NCBI RefSeq assembly: GCF_023343835.1
Contig: NC_064439.1
Location: forward strand, 30,853,933-30,917,932
Length of the DNA: 64,000 nt
Origin: Lagopus muta
Lineage: Eukaryota > Chordata > Aves > Galliformes > Phasianidae
Direction: 5' to 3'
Position numbers and translations under genes: made by a program
Notes under the pieces: model-generated
What the model saw: only the letters and a program-made list of their open reading frames with translations
What the model was told of the DNA's origin: nothing
The model's database searches: none
Part shown: one piece after another, positions 24,511-35,520 of the stretch
How positions within the stretch are numbered: position 1 is the stretch's first letter
Layout: every line of letters begins with the position of its first letter

Positions 24511-27500
24511 GGTGGATCGCACCGAAAGTAATGCCTCCCGTTTATTTCCGTTTATTTACAACAGAGCGAGCACAGTAACGGTATTCGATAGAGCAAATTC
24601 TCAGCCACAAGGCGTTACTTTCCAGTGCGGTCACCACCATCAGCTGTGCGTTGTCGCCCATGATGAACGAGAGCCTGCATGCCACACTCATAAGAATCTG
24701 CAGTGGAGGTGACCCACTGCTTCACAGCCACTGTGGCAAACATCACTGCTAGGAAAACACTGCCCACACAGCCCATCTTTCATCGGCCCAAACAGAAGGC
24801 ACCAAGTCTGCACTACCTGATGGGTGTGGTAGGAGTGCCCAGCCAAGATCAGCAGTCTTCTGAATGGGGTGTGGCCTGGCATTATGGTTTTACAAGGTTT
24901 TACAAGGGAAAGGCTGCTTTCTCTGGCCTGACTGGCAGTTTGAGCCTTCAGCTCAGTCAGAGGTCAGAGTTAAAGATTTGTCCAAGTTCCAGGAAATCCA
25001 GAAGGATCGCCCCTTTCCTGTCCCAAAGGACAGTGCCCATCTCTTTACCTGAAGGCAGTGTCTTGAACATTTTCTTTGATGGGGAATTTGTGTGTCACCA
25101 CTCCATGGCCTGCCATCCTGTCTCTAGCTCGCAGCGATGATACGGCATCTCATCACAGGTGATGATGTGATCCAGGAAACTGTCGCCTTCAGCCTCATAC
25201 TGGTTCCATAGGACCTGACAAACTCCCTCACAGTTGCCACTGCTGAAACGCACTGCCCATCGCCTTGCTGTGCTCACATCCACTGTTTGGCCTCCCTTAC
25301 CATTCAGCATGTATTGATGAATGTCAGTGGGTGTTATTTTTTCTTCATGGAGGAGTTGAGTGGCACACCTTTGCTTCATACACATGTCCATGTCAGATGC
25401 CATTCTTCAGCCTGCCCCTCCGCTGCCATCTGTCACAGGGCAATGCCATGTAACAGGACATTGGTGGGAATGTTCAACCTGTGCTGCCATACCACCAACA
25501 TCCGCCTCCAATCCTCCGATGTTGTGGGCCAGTATAATGAAATACTGGGCATCACTGTTGGAACAGACCTAATATATTACTAGAATAGTAATACACAACT
25601 TTTTGCTTTTATAGCAAAAATACCGTTATGTATTGTTTGATATAGTGAGAAACCTTTTAGTTTCTCCTTTTTGATTTTTTTATGACATGCTTACAGAATT
25701 GTAGGTGATGATGATGGAGGAAAGCTTTTTACCCCTGAGGAATACGAGGAGTACAAAAGAAAGGTGCTGCCCATCCGGCTGCAGAACAGGCTGTACGTCA
25801 GCTGGAGATCCCCCACGGGCATGGACTGCAAGCTGGTGGGACCAGAGACGCTGTGCTTCTGTACTCACCGGTGGGGTTCTTCGCTTTTTTTCTGCACCTT
25901 TGTGTTCTTTTTACATCAAAGAAATTTACAATTTTCTAGATCCAAATACAGCACAGGCAAGTTAATTTCGGGTCTGTTTTGGAAAATTAGGTTTTGAATC
26001 ATGAGATTTTTTTTTTTTTTTTTAATCTAAATCCCAGTAACTTTTGTGCAGGCCAAAACAATTCTGCAGCCATCAATAAATTCAGCTTCAAGGCACAAGT
26101 TATTGTAGATCAGATTGATTGTGCCGGAGTTATCTGTAGGTGGGATTGGTTCCGACATTGTTATCAAAGTGAAACATAATTATCTGTAATATTTATAAAA
26201 TAGATGGATGTAAATATACCTGATATTAAGTATCTGATTAAACATCAGTAATTAACAGTAATTAAGATAATTAAAGATACTTCAACTCAGAAGTTGTAAG
26301 GTAAATTATAAGTCTTCTGACGAGTTTTATCACACGTACTAACAAGGTTATAAAAGCTGTTATTTTTGCCCATTTCAGGTATAAACAACACAAAACAGAC
26401 TACGAAGTGATTCCCAAAGACCGTCCCATCTGTGTGCCGTGCAGAGTGAGCCACTGTCCCTGCCAGTCCTACCACTACGTTCCTCTCAATGGCACGCAGC
26501 CCATCCGCTGTAGGTGCAAACACTTTGCTGATCAGCACAGTGCAGCTCCTGGATTTTCCTGCAACTCGTGTAAGTTACCATCAGCTTGCAGCAACCTTCA
26601 CTTGTGAACTGAGTGGGAGCTGTGTCTGCCCAGAGAATTGCTAACGCTGTAACAAAGCAGTTCCTGAAGATACTGATTATTGGTCCAGAAAGGCAAATGG
26701 CAGCAAAATCCCACACAAAAGGTTTGGGAAAGCATTCGGGGGAAGCTTTTTGCTTCACTTGATTGAGGTTATTGTAATGAAACAGCAGTAATAACCATAG
26801 AAATTAAATAATGCACAAACTTCTTTGGAATCATATAAGCTGAAGATTTTTTCTTAGATTTCTATAATATTAGTGAATTTCTTTCTTGAAATCTATTTAA
26901 TATGTACAGTAAAAATCATAATCAGCTTTTGCTGGATGAGGTGAGAATCACATCCCACAGGATTAACATAAAATATTTATGTTATGTTATGTTATGACAG
27001 CCTTTCAAGTGTTTGCTCTGAATAATGTGTAAGACTTAAACGTGCAGTTGGATGGTTCAAAGTGGAACCTTAGAACAAAAGGTTTTAAATAATCATTTAT
27101 ATCCTACACTTTTTCTTGTGTTTTTGAAAAGAGCAGGCACTTCTGAGAGCTTCAGAGATCGCACAGAGAAGGGCTAAGACTTGCTTCAGTGTTGTTTTAT
27201 TGTACTAGTGCTGCTCTAGCCCAGCTGTCAAACATGGTAGATAAATTAGATGTAATATTAACATTTAAAAAGTACTTACTGTATGGTACATACAATATTT
27301 TGTATGAAAATACAGAGTAAGAACTCAATGACTGAAGAGTGCCCAAAATGAAGTAAGCAAGCCTTTCATGATTCTGAGAATGGCTCTACAAAATGACCTG
27401 TAACTGAGATTAGTTAGGGGCAGGTCATAAATAGGTTTGTAATGCAGTCCTAAAAGAATAACGAAACACCTGTAGTTCTTGTGCAGAACTCTCTCCAGCA

Positions 27501-30500
27501 GAGCTTTATGATATTTGGTCTGAGCCTTACTTAGGGCAGATACACCTCTATATCTGTTTCATGCTGTGTTGAAATGAGGCTGAGCAAAGACCAAATCATG
27601 TACAAGCTTCCCTATAGAAGATGTGGCTGGATGCTTTTGCTGTGAAGAAACTCTAGTTTTTGACAAGATCAGTTTGGAGAAATAGCGTTTTGTCTGCTGT
27701 GAGGTATAAATTCCATTACCATCTCCCTCAAAACATTTATTTATTTGTTAATTAGGTTCCACGTGTTCAGGATTTCACAGCTGCTTTACCTGTGGGTGCG
27801 GTCAGCCGACATACGCACATGAAACAGTAGTGGAAACTAAACAAGAGCGGTTAGCCCAGGGAAGGCCAGTTGGGCAGGATGTTCCCTATGCTGCTATGGG
27901 AGGACTGACTGGCTTCAGCTCACTGGCAGAAGGCTACATGAGACTTGATGACAGCGGAATAGGTGAGTGCAGCTGGCCTAAGATGAAATTTGAGTGCTCC
28001 AACTGGGTATTTTTGTGAAGTAGTCATTCAACAGAGACTTTCAGAGTCTGAAGGTGAACTGGATCAAAAGGAGTAGGACTTAAAGACAGACTTTTTTTCA
28101 GTAGTCTAAGGACTGCCCTGTCCAACTGCACATAGTGAAATGATCAAAATGGTGTTCTGTCAATAATTTCAGTGTTCAGCACAGTAGTTTCTAGCTAAAT
28201 TGCATGTATTTTAAAGATAATTCTGCAACTTCTCTTTTATACTAATTTTCATTTTGTATTTATGTTAATCCTTTAGCATAATTCTGCCCAGATCTTCCTT
28301 TTTTATATTATTCCAACATTAACCCCCCTCCCCCCAGGTAGATCAGTGCCCATTCTGCACATACACACACACAAAACATCTGGACTTAGAAACCTCTGCT
28401 GCTCTGAGGTTTTGTGTCATATAGTAATGGACACATTCTATTCTGATATACTGTTTTATTTATTACTTCCATGCACTCTCTGCTTCTTTTTTCATATTCT
28501 GATCTTCTTTCCTGAGTTTGTTGTGGTTTAGAAGCCATTCTGTACCTGTATTAACTAAAGAACTGGAGATCTTCATTTCTTTTGAAGCCACTCTCTTTAA
28601 CGTTTTTCTGCACAGTGTTTGTATGAATCTACACCTTTGTTTTGACACCAGCATCTGTGTTTTTAATACATCCTGCAAAGTGAATTTTTGTTTTCATTCA
28701 ACTTATTGTTTTTTTTTTAACAGGGACTCCTTCTGCTGAGCTGTTAGAATCCCCTGTAACCAGCATGGATCATCCATTTCTAAAGGCATTTCAGGGACCT
28801 TCTGGCTCTGCTCAGACCATCTCGCAGCTAGCAGGTGGTATATTGGTAGAATAATACTTCTTACAGTAAATGTATCATATAAAATCTAATTTATTTATGA
28901 GTTGTGGAATGTTTAGGGATAAAAATCAAAGTTAAATACTAAAACAAGTCTTGATGCCTGCTGATCTGGAAGTTAGTGCAGTTGTTTAGCTCAATCCAGT
29001 AAGAGTGCCTTCTGCCAGAAAGTCTTTTCTTCATGGAATTAGGAATCAGTTATGCTTGTTTTAGATCCCTTCTTTTGAGAAAGTATTTAGCCATTAATGT
29101 CACTGTTGAATTCCTGTTTATCATAGCTGCTAGCCTTAGACTAAAAGGGATACTCATTAGTTCAACTTCTGAGGCTTGTTACTTGCATATCAAGGTGTTT
29201 TACTACATCCATACCACATCTCATTTTTAAACTAGTTTTGCCAATACTGTGGAACAGAGAGTATCATCAGTGGAAAAGTTTTCTTGTTTTTTTTTCTCTG
29301 TAGGTGGTTCCAGTGCTTCAGCACAAGTTTCTCATGAAAGGCATTCAGAAGAAGATGACATGGCTTATTTTGAGAAGCGTTATCAGGAGCGGGCAAGTTA
29401 TTGTATTTATTGCTTAAATTAAATATATTCTCTCAAAGTGATGGCTAAGAAAGTTAAACATCTAATTTAAGTGGCATATAAATGTATTATGTCATCTCTT
29501 CATGTGAAAAACTAGCCTATTAAGGTAAGGTTTGAAATACAATTATGTGCTATTGCAGGATGGTAGTGGTCAGTCATGTCTGGATGGTATTTGCCTTAAA
29601 CAAATGGATTTTTATTGTGTTAACTCTTCATAACACTAATAAAAACTCCTAAAAGCTCAACTGCTGTTACACTTGCTTCTTGCAACAAGAAAGCTGTTGG
29701 AGCTTTGTGAAACTTTAAGTCATTTTCTTTATTTTGGAAATCATTACAAAATGTGGTCAAACGTTGCAAATATGGGATCTATTTATAGGAGAAAATGTTA
29801 TCATAACATTCAAATTGCTAAGTCTTTTCTCCATGCCAAGATTTTCTTTTCTCTGCAAGAGTTAGGAGGGATTTCAGTTACAGACCTCACACTCCAAATA
29901 AGGAAAGATGTTTTAAAATGAGTTCCTGTGTAGAAGTGTAGACATCTACAGGAATACTTAGCAGTCAGCTTGCTTCTGTACATCCTTTGCTTATTCTTAG
30001 TGTTACACAGGGGAAAAAAAACATGTTAAAAATATTGTTTTCTTTCTCCCTGCATTTCTGATAGCTACATACCCCTTTTGTATAATTGCTCTAAATAGGA
30101 TCTCATTCACTTTAACATTTTATTTTATGATTTCAGTCACTTTTATATCTTTTATCACTTTTATAATAATACACGAGGAAAACTGTTGCTTCTGAAACCA
30201 ACCGTTAGATTTGCTTGGACTAATTAATAAGTCTTACTACAAAATGGATGAGGTGAAATAGGTGTGTGTTGGCAGATCATACCATGCTCTAAGAGCCTAC
30301 TATGTGGAAAAAACCTGCTGAGAAGAGGTGACTGTGCTGAGCAAGGTGTTGAGATGCAGGTTTAACATCTACTTCAGCAACAAAATTTCACTGTGATTTT
30401 GTGCATGGCGGTTGTCCTGTGTCTGTTACACTGCTGTAATAAACACCTGTAATTTTCATTGAGGTTAAGATTAATCCATGAACTGAGGGAATACCTGCAT

Positions 30501-30808
30501 TGCCATTGTCAGAAATAAAGGCAGTCCTGGCTTGAATAGCAGAGGAACTGCAGAGCTATGAAAGCACTCCTTTGTCACTTGATTCAAAAGTGAGAACTTC
30601 TGGGTTGAACTAAGAATAATCTCTACCTCTCTCTGTCCCATAAATTGCTGATAAATTTGTGACTGGTTGTAGAGGCTCAATACTGCATTATTAGCCTACT
30701 TGCAAATTAACTCTTGAATCACTGTTGTGACTTTCTTTCTAACAGCTGAAAAAGGAGAAGGCTGCTAAAGGAAAAGAGAAAAGTCTGGTGCCATCAAAGA
30801 AGCCATGA
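24394..30808 (+). CDS. FAM221A: FAM221A, complete coding region in seven exons (296 aa)
   Basis: The exons are 24394-24449, 25697-25870, 26379-26569, 27756-27962, 28724-28834, 29304-29392 and 30746-30808. They sum to 891 nt, with all phases consistent; the human orthologue is 298 aa. The protein opens MERLSADAAALEEYAEYRR, and human FAM221A has the same MERL...EYRR layout. The core is cysteine-rich: FCTHRYKQHKT, then CRVSHCPCQSYHYVPLNGTQ, then CRCKHFADQHSAAPGFSC, then a C/H cluster resembling a zinc-binding fold. The tail is charged and helical (YFEKRYQERLKKEKAAKGK). No enzymatic motif is seen, and cellular function is not established. The last intron is GC-AG. Confidence 0.96.
24518..25570 (-). 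mobile_element. mariner (Mariner1_GG/Galluhop-like) remnant, minus strand
   Basis: The left edge (CACCGAAAGTAATGCCTCCC) and right edge (antisense AGGTCTGTTCCAACAGTGAT) are diverged terminal repeats. On the minus strand, transposase pieces are readable: MASDMDMCMKQRCATQLL near 25403, QTVDVSTARRWAVRFSSGN, then NQYEAEGDSFLDHIITCDE, and GPMKDGLCGQCFPSSD near 24790. The helix-turn-helix to catalytic-core segment is shortened after SSGNCE, and frames are broken, so it is inactive. It occupies most of FAM221A intron 1. Confidence 0.88.
25697..25870 (+). CDS. FAM221A: FAM221A exon 2
   Basis: Acceptor is TGCTTACAG; donor is CACCG/GTGGGG, phase 2. It encodes the highly conserved LPIRLQNRLYVSWRSPTGMD and the first Cys pair (LCFCTHR). 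Confidence 0.95.
26379..26569 (+). CDS. FAM221A: FAM221A exon 3
   Basis: Acceptor is CATTTCAG; donor is CTCGT/GTAAGT, phase 1. It carries the central cysteine/histidine cluster (CVPCRVSHCPC, RCRCKHFADQH). Confidence 0.95.
26570..27755 (+). other. FAM221A: FAM221A intron 3
   Basis: A 1.19-kb GT-AG intron. The only structure noted is a short (TTATG)n pentamer tract at 26977-26996. Confidence 0.9.
27756..27962 (+). CDS. FAM221A: FAM221A exon 4
   Basis: Acceptor is GTTAATTAG; donor is AATAG/GTGAGT, phase 1. It encodes CSGFHSCFTCGCGQP and the very conserved block PYAAMGGLTGFSSLAEGYMR. Confidence 0.96.
28724..28834 (+). CDS. FAM221A: FAM221A exon 5
   Basis: Acceptor is TTTTTTAACAG; donor is TAGCAG/GTGGTA, phase 1. 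It encodes a Ser/Pro-rich linker (ESPVTSMDHPFLKAFQGPSG). Confidence 0.93.
29304..29392 (+). CDS. FAM221A: FAM221A exon 6 with a GC splice donor
   Basis: Acceptor is CTCTGTAG. The frame EEDDMAYFEKRYQER must end at the CGG codon at 29390-29392, because the next exon resumes with LKKEKAAK. The intron therefore starts GCAAGT, a GC donor. The nearest downstream GT would shift the frame into an early stop. Confidence 0.9.
29393..30745 (+). other. FAM221A: FAM221A intron 6 (GC-AG)
   Basis: A 1.35-kb intron with donor GCAAGT and acceptor CTTTCTAACAG. No other feature was recognised in it. Confidence 0.85.
30746..30808 (+). CDS. FAM221A: FAM221A exon 7 (last coding)
   Basis: Encodes the lysine-rich tail LKKEKAAKGKEKSLVPSKKP and the TGA stop at 30806-30808. 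It matches the charged end of the vertebrate protein. Confidence 0.93.
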   Translation: MKKEKAAKGKEKSLVPSKKP

Positions 30809-30816
30809 GTTTAATG

Positions 30817-30822
30817 AATAAA
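30817..30822 (+). terminator. FAM221A: possible FAM221A poly(A) signal
   Basis: AATAAA lies only 9 nt after the stop codon, followed by AT-rich sequence without an obvious GU-rich element. A later AATAAA at 32041-32046, with a GTGTGCTGTGTTGCTG element about 30 nt downstream, is an alternative end giving a 1.2-kb 3'UTR. I cannot decide between them. Confidence 0.3.
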
Positions 30823-32534
30823 TATTAACTACATGGTTAATCATTTGTTACTTGTTGATTACATGTTAATTACATATTGTTTATTGAAGAATATTTTGTC
30901 ACTGTACCTATTTGTTTACTTCTTTCTTCCCTTCTTTATTCAGTTCTGTTCTTTTACCAAAATTAATTTTTAATTATCTTGTAATGAATTTGGTACTTTA
31001 ATCCAAGCGTTTCTAGTTGCTAGAATTGTTATATAAGTATAGAAAGGGCAAAGGAAGTATTGTACATCCTGTTCTTAGACTTTTATGATACACTTTATTT
31101 ACAGAATTGCTAGGACTCATCTTGTTCATGGATTTGTACTCGGTAGTGTTTGTTTTATTAACGCTAGCATTTTAGTCATTAAATTGTTCATTTTTCTTTC
31201 TGTTGGTTCCGTCTCTGTTGCATAAAATTCAGATGTACCTTTTGTTTCTCACACTTCTCTAGGCTCTGTTCTTCCAATGTATATTTGTTACATCTGAAGT
31301 TCCATGTGCTCACAACCCCATTTCCACCCATTACTGGCTAGCTGAAAGGATCCTGCTGTCTGCATAGCAGTGACTGTCAGACTGAACTTTTGACAACATA
31401 AAGTGGACATGGATATGCTATTTATTGCACATAAGTAATTATATATTGCTTGATATAAAGTTCTTTATCCAACAGGTTCTCTTTCATTGTGTCTAATGCA
31501 AGAGTCCCTCAGGACGGGAGATGTCCATTTGTTTTGTCTGTGCACAGCTGTGGCAGCATGTATTGTCGTAAAGGTTGTGGCCATTTGTGTGAAAACTGAA
31601 AATTAGGTAACGCTGTGTGGTGCTTTAGGTCTGTTAAGTAGCACAATGCTGAATACCTGGCTGAGGCTGCAGGATGGTTGGAACTGGGAGGCAAAAATTG
31701 TGCCTGAGTTAACTTTGTAGGCTTGCCTGAAAACAGAGATGTAAGGTTGTTTGCCCTTAAGAGCTCTTGAACATGATTCTTGGACTGAAGGTTTTCAGGT
31801 GGTGTCTGCTGAGACTTTATAGCAAGAGCTGGCAGAAGCTTTAAAAGCTTTGATTCTCATCAGAGAACTGAATGTGGTGCCTGTATGTACCATACTGGCG
31901 GAGGAAATAAGGGGAGGTGGAATGCATTTGGGCAACTTCCTTTTCTTCAAACAGCAGCTGTGCAAAAGAAGGAAGGCTCCTGGAAGTGCGTGTGAGTCAT
32001 ACAGTGACTGATGGAGGTGGCTGGATCTGAGTGCAAACAGAATAAAGGCTTGTGACTGCTCTGCACAGCGACGTGTGCTGTGTTGCTGTTACCTTCGTTT
32101 AAATGCATTATATATTGAAGTGTATACTGAATGCTTAAAACAGATCTTTACCTTTAAATTCTAGAGTGTTACATATGGTTTTATCTTAATAAATAAAAAT
32201 ACTGATTTGAGCTCCCTCTTCTGGTCCTTATAAGTAATCATTTCTATAGTGCCTTGCGTGGTTTTGCAGTAGAATTACAAGAAAAAAAAACCCCACGTAG
32301 ATAACATTTCTAAAAAATGGCAAATATACAGAAAAAAATAATTTTATTTCTGTTTTTCAAGAGATTATTACAAAATAAAATGAGAAATGTATTCCAACAG
32401 TCTTCTATTTATCCCTATAGCTGTAGCCATTGGAGAACACAGTTCCAGAAATGTATGTGTACATTTCAAAGATGAGATGTATCACAACAATATACTTTAC
32501 AGGGAGAGGTTTTGATAGTTTCATTTCTCCATTG

Positions 32535-32695
32535 GAAGAAGGAAAGAAAATGGGAAAGGGAAAGGGCAGAGGAAGAGGAAAAGGAAAGGGAAGGAGAAAG
32601 GGAAAGGGATGGGGAAAGAGAAAGGCAGTGAAGGGGAGTGAAAGGAAAGGGAAAAGGAAAAAGGAAAAAGGGAAGGAAAAAGGAAAGGATTTAAG
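32535..32695 (+). repeat. imperfect homopurine (GGGAAA)n tract
   Basis: About 160 bp of almost pure purine on the plus strand, built from GGAAA/GGGAAA/GGAGAAA units. It gives a spurious Lys/Gly/Arg-rich open frame on one strand and a Phe/Pro-rich one on the other. Confidence 0.92.
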
Positions 32696-33916
32696 TTAAA
32701 AATACTTGCCAATTTGAAATGCTTGATTTGCCCAAATCCAGTTTTACTGAACTTCACACATCATTAACTCTTTTTTATCCTAGTCAATCTGTTAAAATTT
32801 TGTTCCATGCTTAAATTTAATTTAAAATTTCCAGTATAACAACACTAGAAAGTCATTACATGTAATTGATAATACTTTATAGTTGGAAAATAGTGGGATT
32901 TTAAAAATATCAACTGCATTAGATATTGTGTAGGAGTTCTGACCTCTTTTCACCAGTGTTGACGACTTTGAAGTAAAAGCAAGTTGGTTTGTTGCTACAA
33001 GGCATACTTTTGACTTCTTGGTACTACACTGTAGAACATCTTGCAGAATTTTTAGTATCCTTATATGAAAAAATCAGTGAAATATATTTTATAATGTTGC
33101 TGGCTGTGAAAACTGGAGACTGCTGTCATGTCTTGTGTGAAATTTGCAGATCAGAACGACTCTCAAAGTAACTAATCCAAAATTATCCTAAAAAAAAACC
33201 ACATAATTTTTGTACTTCTATTAAAAAAAAGGAATTTTGTTAAAGGTAAAAGCAGAGATCAGATGCCAAAGTGTTTGCCACTGACAGCGTTCATGAAAGA
33301 GCTCAATTTCATGTGCACTTGTTGACAACTTGTTTCCTGAGAGAGGTCCTGGACTTTGGACGGAATGTTGGAAGGCAGATAAGTTATCACTTCATGATTT
33401 ATCTGTGTGCATCTATCTGTCATTCAGCTGCACACATTAACTACTCCTGACTTTGATCCAAGGAATCGGGCAAGGAGATACGGGGATTTGTCGTAATAGA
33501 GAGCTCTAACCCATTCAAATGTAATTGCGTAGGTCTGAGACAGCACTTAGCCACTATTTGTGTTTAGAATAATTGGCTTTCAAACGAGTATTTGCCATTA
33601 TTACAGTGCTCAGAGTAGAAGATAATTTTTTTCACTAGTGTTCATCCTCTATGGAAAAACTGAGGTGTAATATTAATGACACTAAAGACTAGCCAGCGAT
33701 AAGGGAAGGAGAAGGGGTTCCTTCTGATTCTCTGATGCTAAATATAAAATGTGTGTCTTTCTCAGGTTGGGAGGAAGGGAACTGTGTGAATTCACAGCCA
33801 GCAATGCTGCAGAATGGTGCAATCAGCACAGAATTACTTTTGCAAGTTGTCAGAGTCTTTCTTGCACGTCGTGCATATTAAACGGCTCGTTGACAAGTCT
33901 CTGTAACACACTGATC

Positions 33917-34074
33917 GGGCTGCCCAGGGGAGCGGCGGGCTCACCGTCCCCAGAGGCCTTAAAGAAGTGTGCGTACGGCACTGAGGGACGTGGCCGGTTG
34001 GCACCGTGGGGATGGGCTGGTGGTTGGGCTGGATGATCTTTCCCAAACGGAATGATTCTATTCTAGGATTCTAA
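33917..34074 (+). mobile_element. CR1 3'-terminal fragment, plus strand
   Basis: GGGCTGCCCAGGGGAGCGG begins a CR1 3' tail: ACTGAGGGACGTGGCCGG, then GGTTGGGCTGGATGATCTT, ending with ATGATTCTATTCTAGGATTC, which retains diverged terminal octamer repeats. It stops about 20 bp before the STK31 CpG island. Confidence 0.88.
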
Positions 34075-34089
34075 TGAAAGCAGACCTGC

Positions 34090-34345
34090 TGCCGCTCCAA
34101 AACGAAGCGGTAAACGCGCTCACCTCTCCCCACCCTGCCCCAGGGCCTCGCTCCCTCAGCCGCCCCCCACCACGCATGGCAGCCCCGGGGCGCTGTGCGC
34201 ACGCGCAGGGCCAGCGGCGGGAAACTGCGCGAAAGGCGGCAGCGCGTGCGAGCGCCGAGTCTTCGGCGGTGGCGCCGTGCGGTGGGGCTCCTTGTGGTTA
34301 AAAGTGCTGTGAGCTCCTTCAGCGGGGATCCAATTTGTGGGTAAG
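34090..34345 (+). promoter_or_regulatory. STK31: STK31 CpG-island promoter
   Basis: A compact GC-rich block. It contains a consensus NRF1 site TGCGCACGCGCA at 34196-34207 and two consensus E2F sites in tandem, GGCGGGAAA at 34216-34224 and GCGCGAAA at 34227-34234. There is no TATA box. Tight E2F/NRF1 promoters are common at germline genes silenced in somatic cells, and STK31 expression is known to be testis- and germ-cell-restricted in mammals. Confidence 0.7.
34260..34340 (+). other. STK31: probable non-coding STK31 exon 1 (start approximate)
   Basis: CAATTTGTGG/GTAAGGTG at 34340/34341 is a good donor at the edge of the CpG island. The intron would be 99 bp, ending at TTTTGCTTCAG (34439). 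The start coordinate is a guess. Confidence 0.4.
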
Positions 34346-34473
34346 GTGAGAGCAGAGAGGGGGGCTGAGGGGTGGAGATCTTGCTTTTAGCGGGAGAAGG
34401 GTCTTATGGCTGTATGGGTGATACTGCCTTTTGCTTCAGCTGAAGCAAAGTCTGTGGTGTTGCAGGGGCAGTC

Positions 34474-34525
34474 ATGAGTTCTGTCATGGGTGTTTGTGTG
34501 GATGAAGGCACGGACAACGGAAAAG
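34474..34525 (+). CDS. STK31: STK31 first coding exon
   Basis: Encodes [17 protein letters not shown] plus one base. It aligns with the region just before EDVVG in the orthologue. Donor is GAAAAG/GTAATG. The Met at codon 5 is an alternative start. Confidence 0.82.
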
Positions 34526-35485
34526 GTAATGTGAAGTTTTTCTTCATCAAACAGTGTAATCTTACTCTTGAGAATAGAGTTAGCCTGGTTTTGCCTGGGG
34601 TGGAGTTTTGCTTCACAGCGCCCGGTGCGATGCTGTTGTGACTGCAGGAGAAAAGCAGCGTTGGTAGCACAGCGGTTGTTGCTGAGTAGCGCTGCGCCGA
34701 GCCACGGACCTGTCAGTTTCTCTGCTTCTCCTGCTGTACTGCTAGGAGGGGTGGGAGGGAGCAGAACCACAACGGCTGACCTCAGATATTCCCTACCCTG
34801 GGGCAATATGTGAAAAAACCGTAGAACTGAAGAGTTGCTTGTGTGCGGGCTGTCTGGGCATTGGTTGGCAGGTGGTGAGCAGTTGCTTTGTGTACTGCTT
34901 GTTTGGTATATTTATGTATTAATATCATATCCTTTTTTCCTCTGCCTTATTTTTTTTTAAATCTCAAACAGTGACTTTTTCTTGTTCCCCCCCTGTTCTC
35001 TCCCCCACTCCATCGAGAGGTGGGCAGTGAACAAAGGGCTGTGTAGTGCTCAGCTGCTGCTGGGTTAAACCACCACAAATGTTTCATTACTATTTTTTTT
35101 TTTCTTCCTCCTTCAAGCTGAGGATGTTGTGGGCTGTCATGTTGAAGATGCCATAACGTTTTGGGCACAGGTGAGTTTAAAAAAGAAGGTTATTCTAGAT
35201 CTCAGAATCACAAGTGCTGTATCATTTAAAACTGAAATCAATCACTTTTCTAAAAAGTCAAAAATAATTGTCTGTCCATCTGTTTGAACTGTAGCCAGGT
35301 TTTTGTAGAATCGCTGTGGTTGGAAGAGATCACTAAGATCAAGTTCAGCCATCAGCCCATCACCACCACGTCTACTAATCCATGTCTCTTAATGCCACAT
35401 AGATGCGTTTCTTGAACACCTCCAGGGATGGTGACTCTACCACCTCTCTGGGTAGTTTGTTCCACAAATGTTTGGTAGCCATTTG

Positions 35486-35520
<35 letters not shown>

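Larger units (their letters stand above)
30809..33916. other. FAM221A-STK31 intergenic region
   Basis: Non-coding; the first 1.2 kb could be FAM221A 3'UTR. It contains a homopurine tract (32535-32695) and several AATAAA hexamers (32041, 32189). No further gene was recognised. Confidence 0.6.

Noticed and set aside
24110-24712. A 200-codon plus-strand open frame.
   Set aside because: It is in a different frame from the true FAM221A exon 1, crosses its donor and runs into mariner sequence; it is a GC-composition artefact.
26970-26996. Short direct repeats (TTATG) that might suggest an array.
   Set aside because: Only about four contiguous pentamers with no spacers; a microsatellite seed, not a functional array.
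32430-32699. 89-codon Lys/Gly/Arg-rich frame and its Phe/Pro-rich complement.
   Set aside because: Translation of a simple purine repeat.
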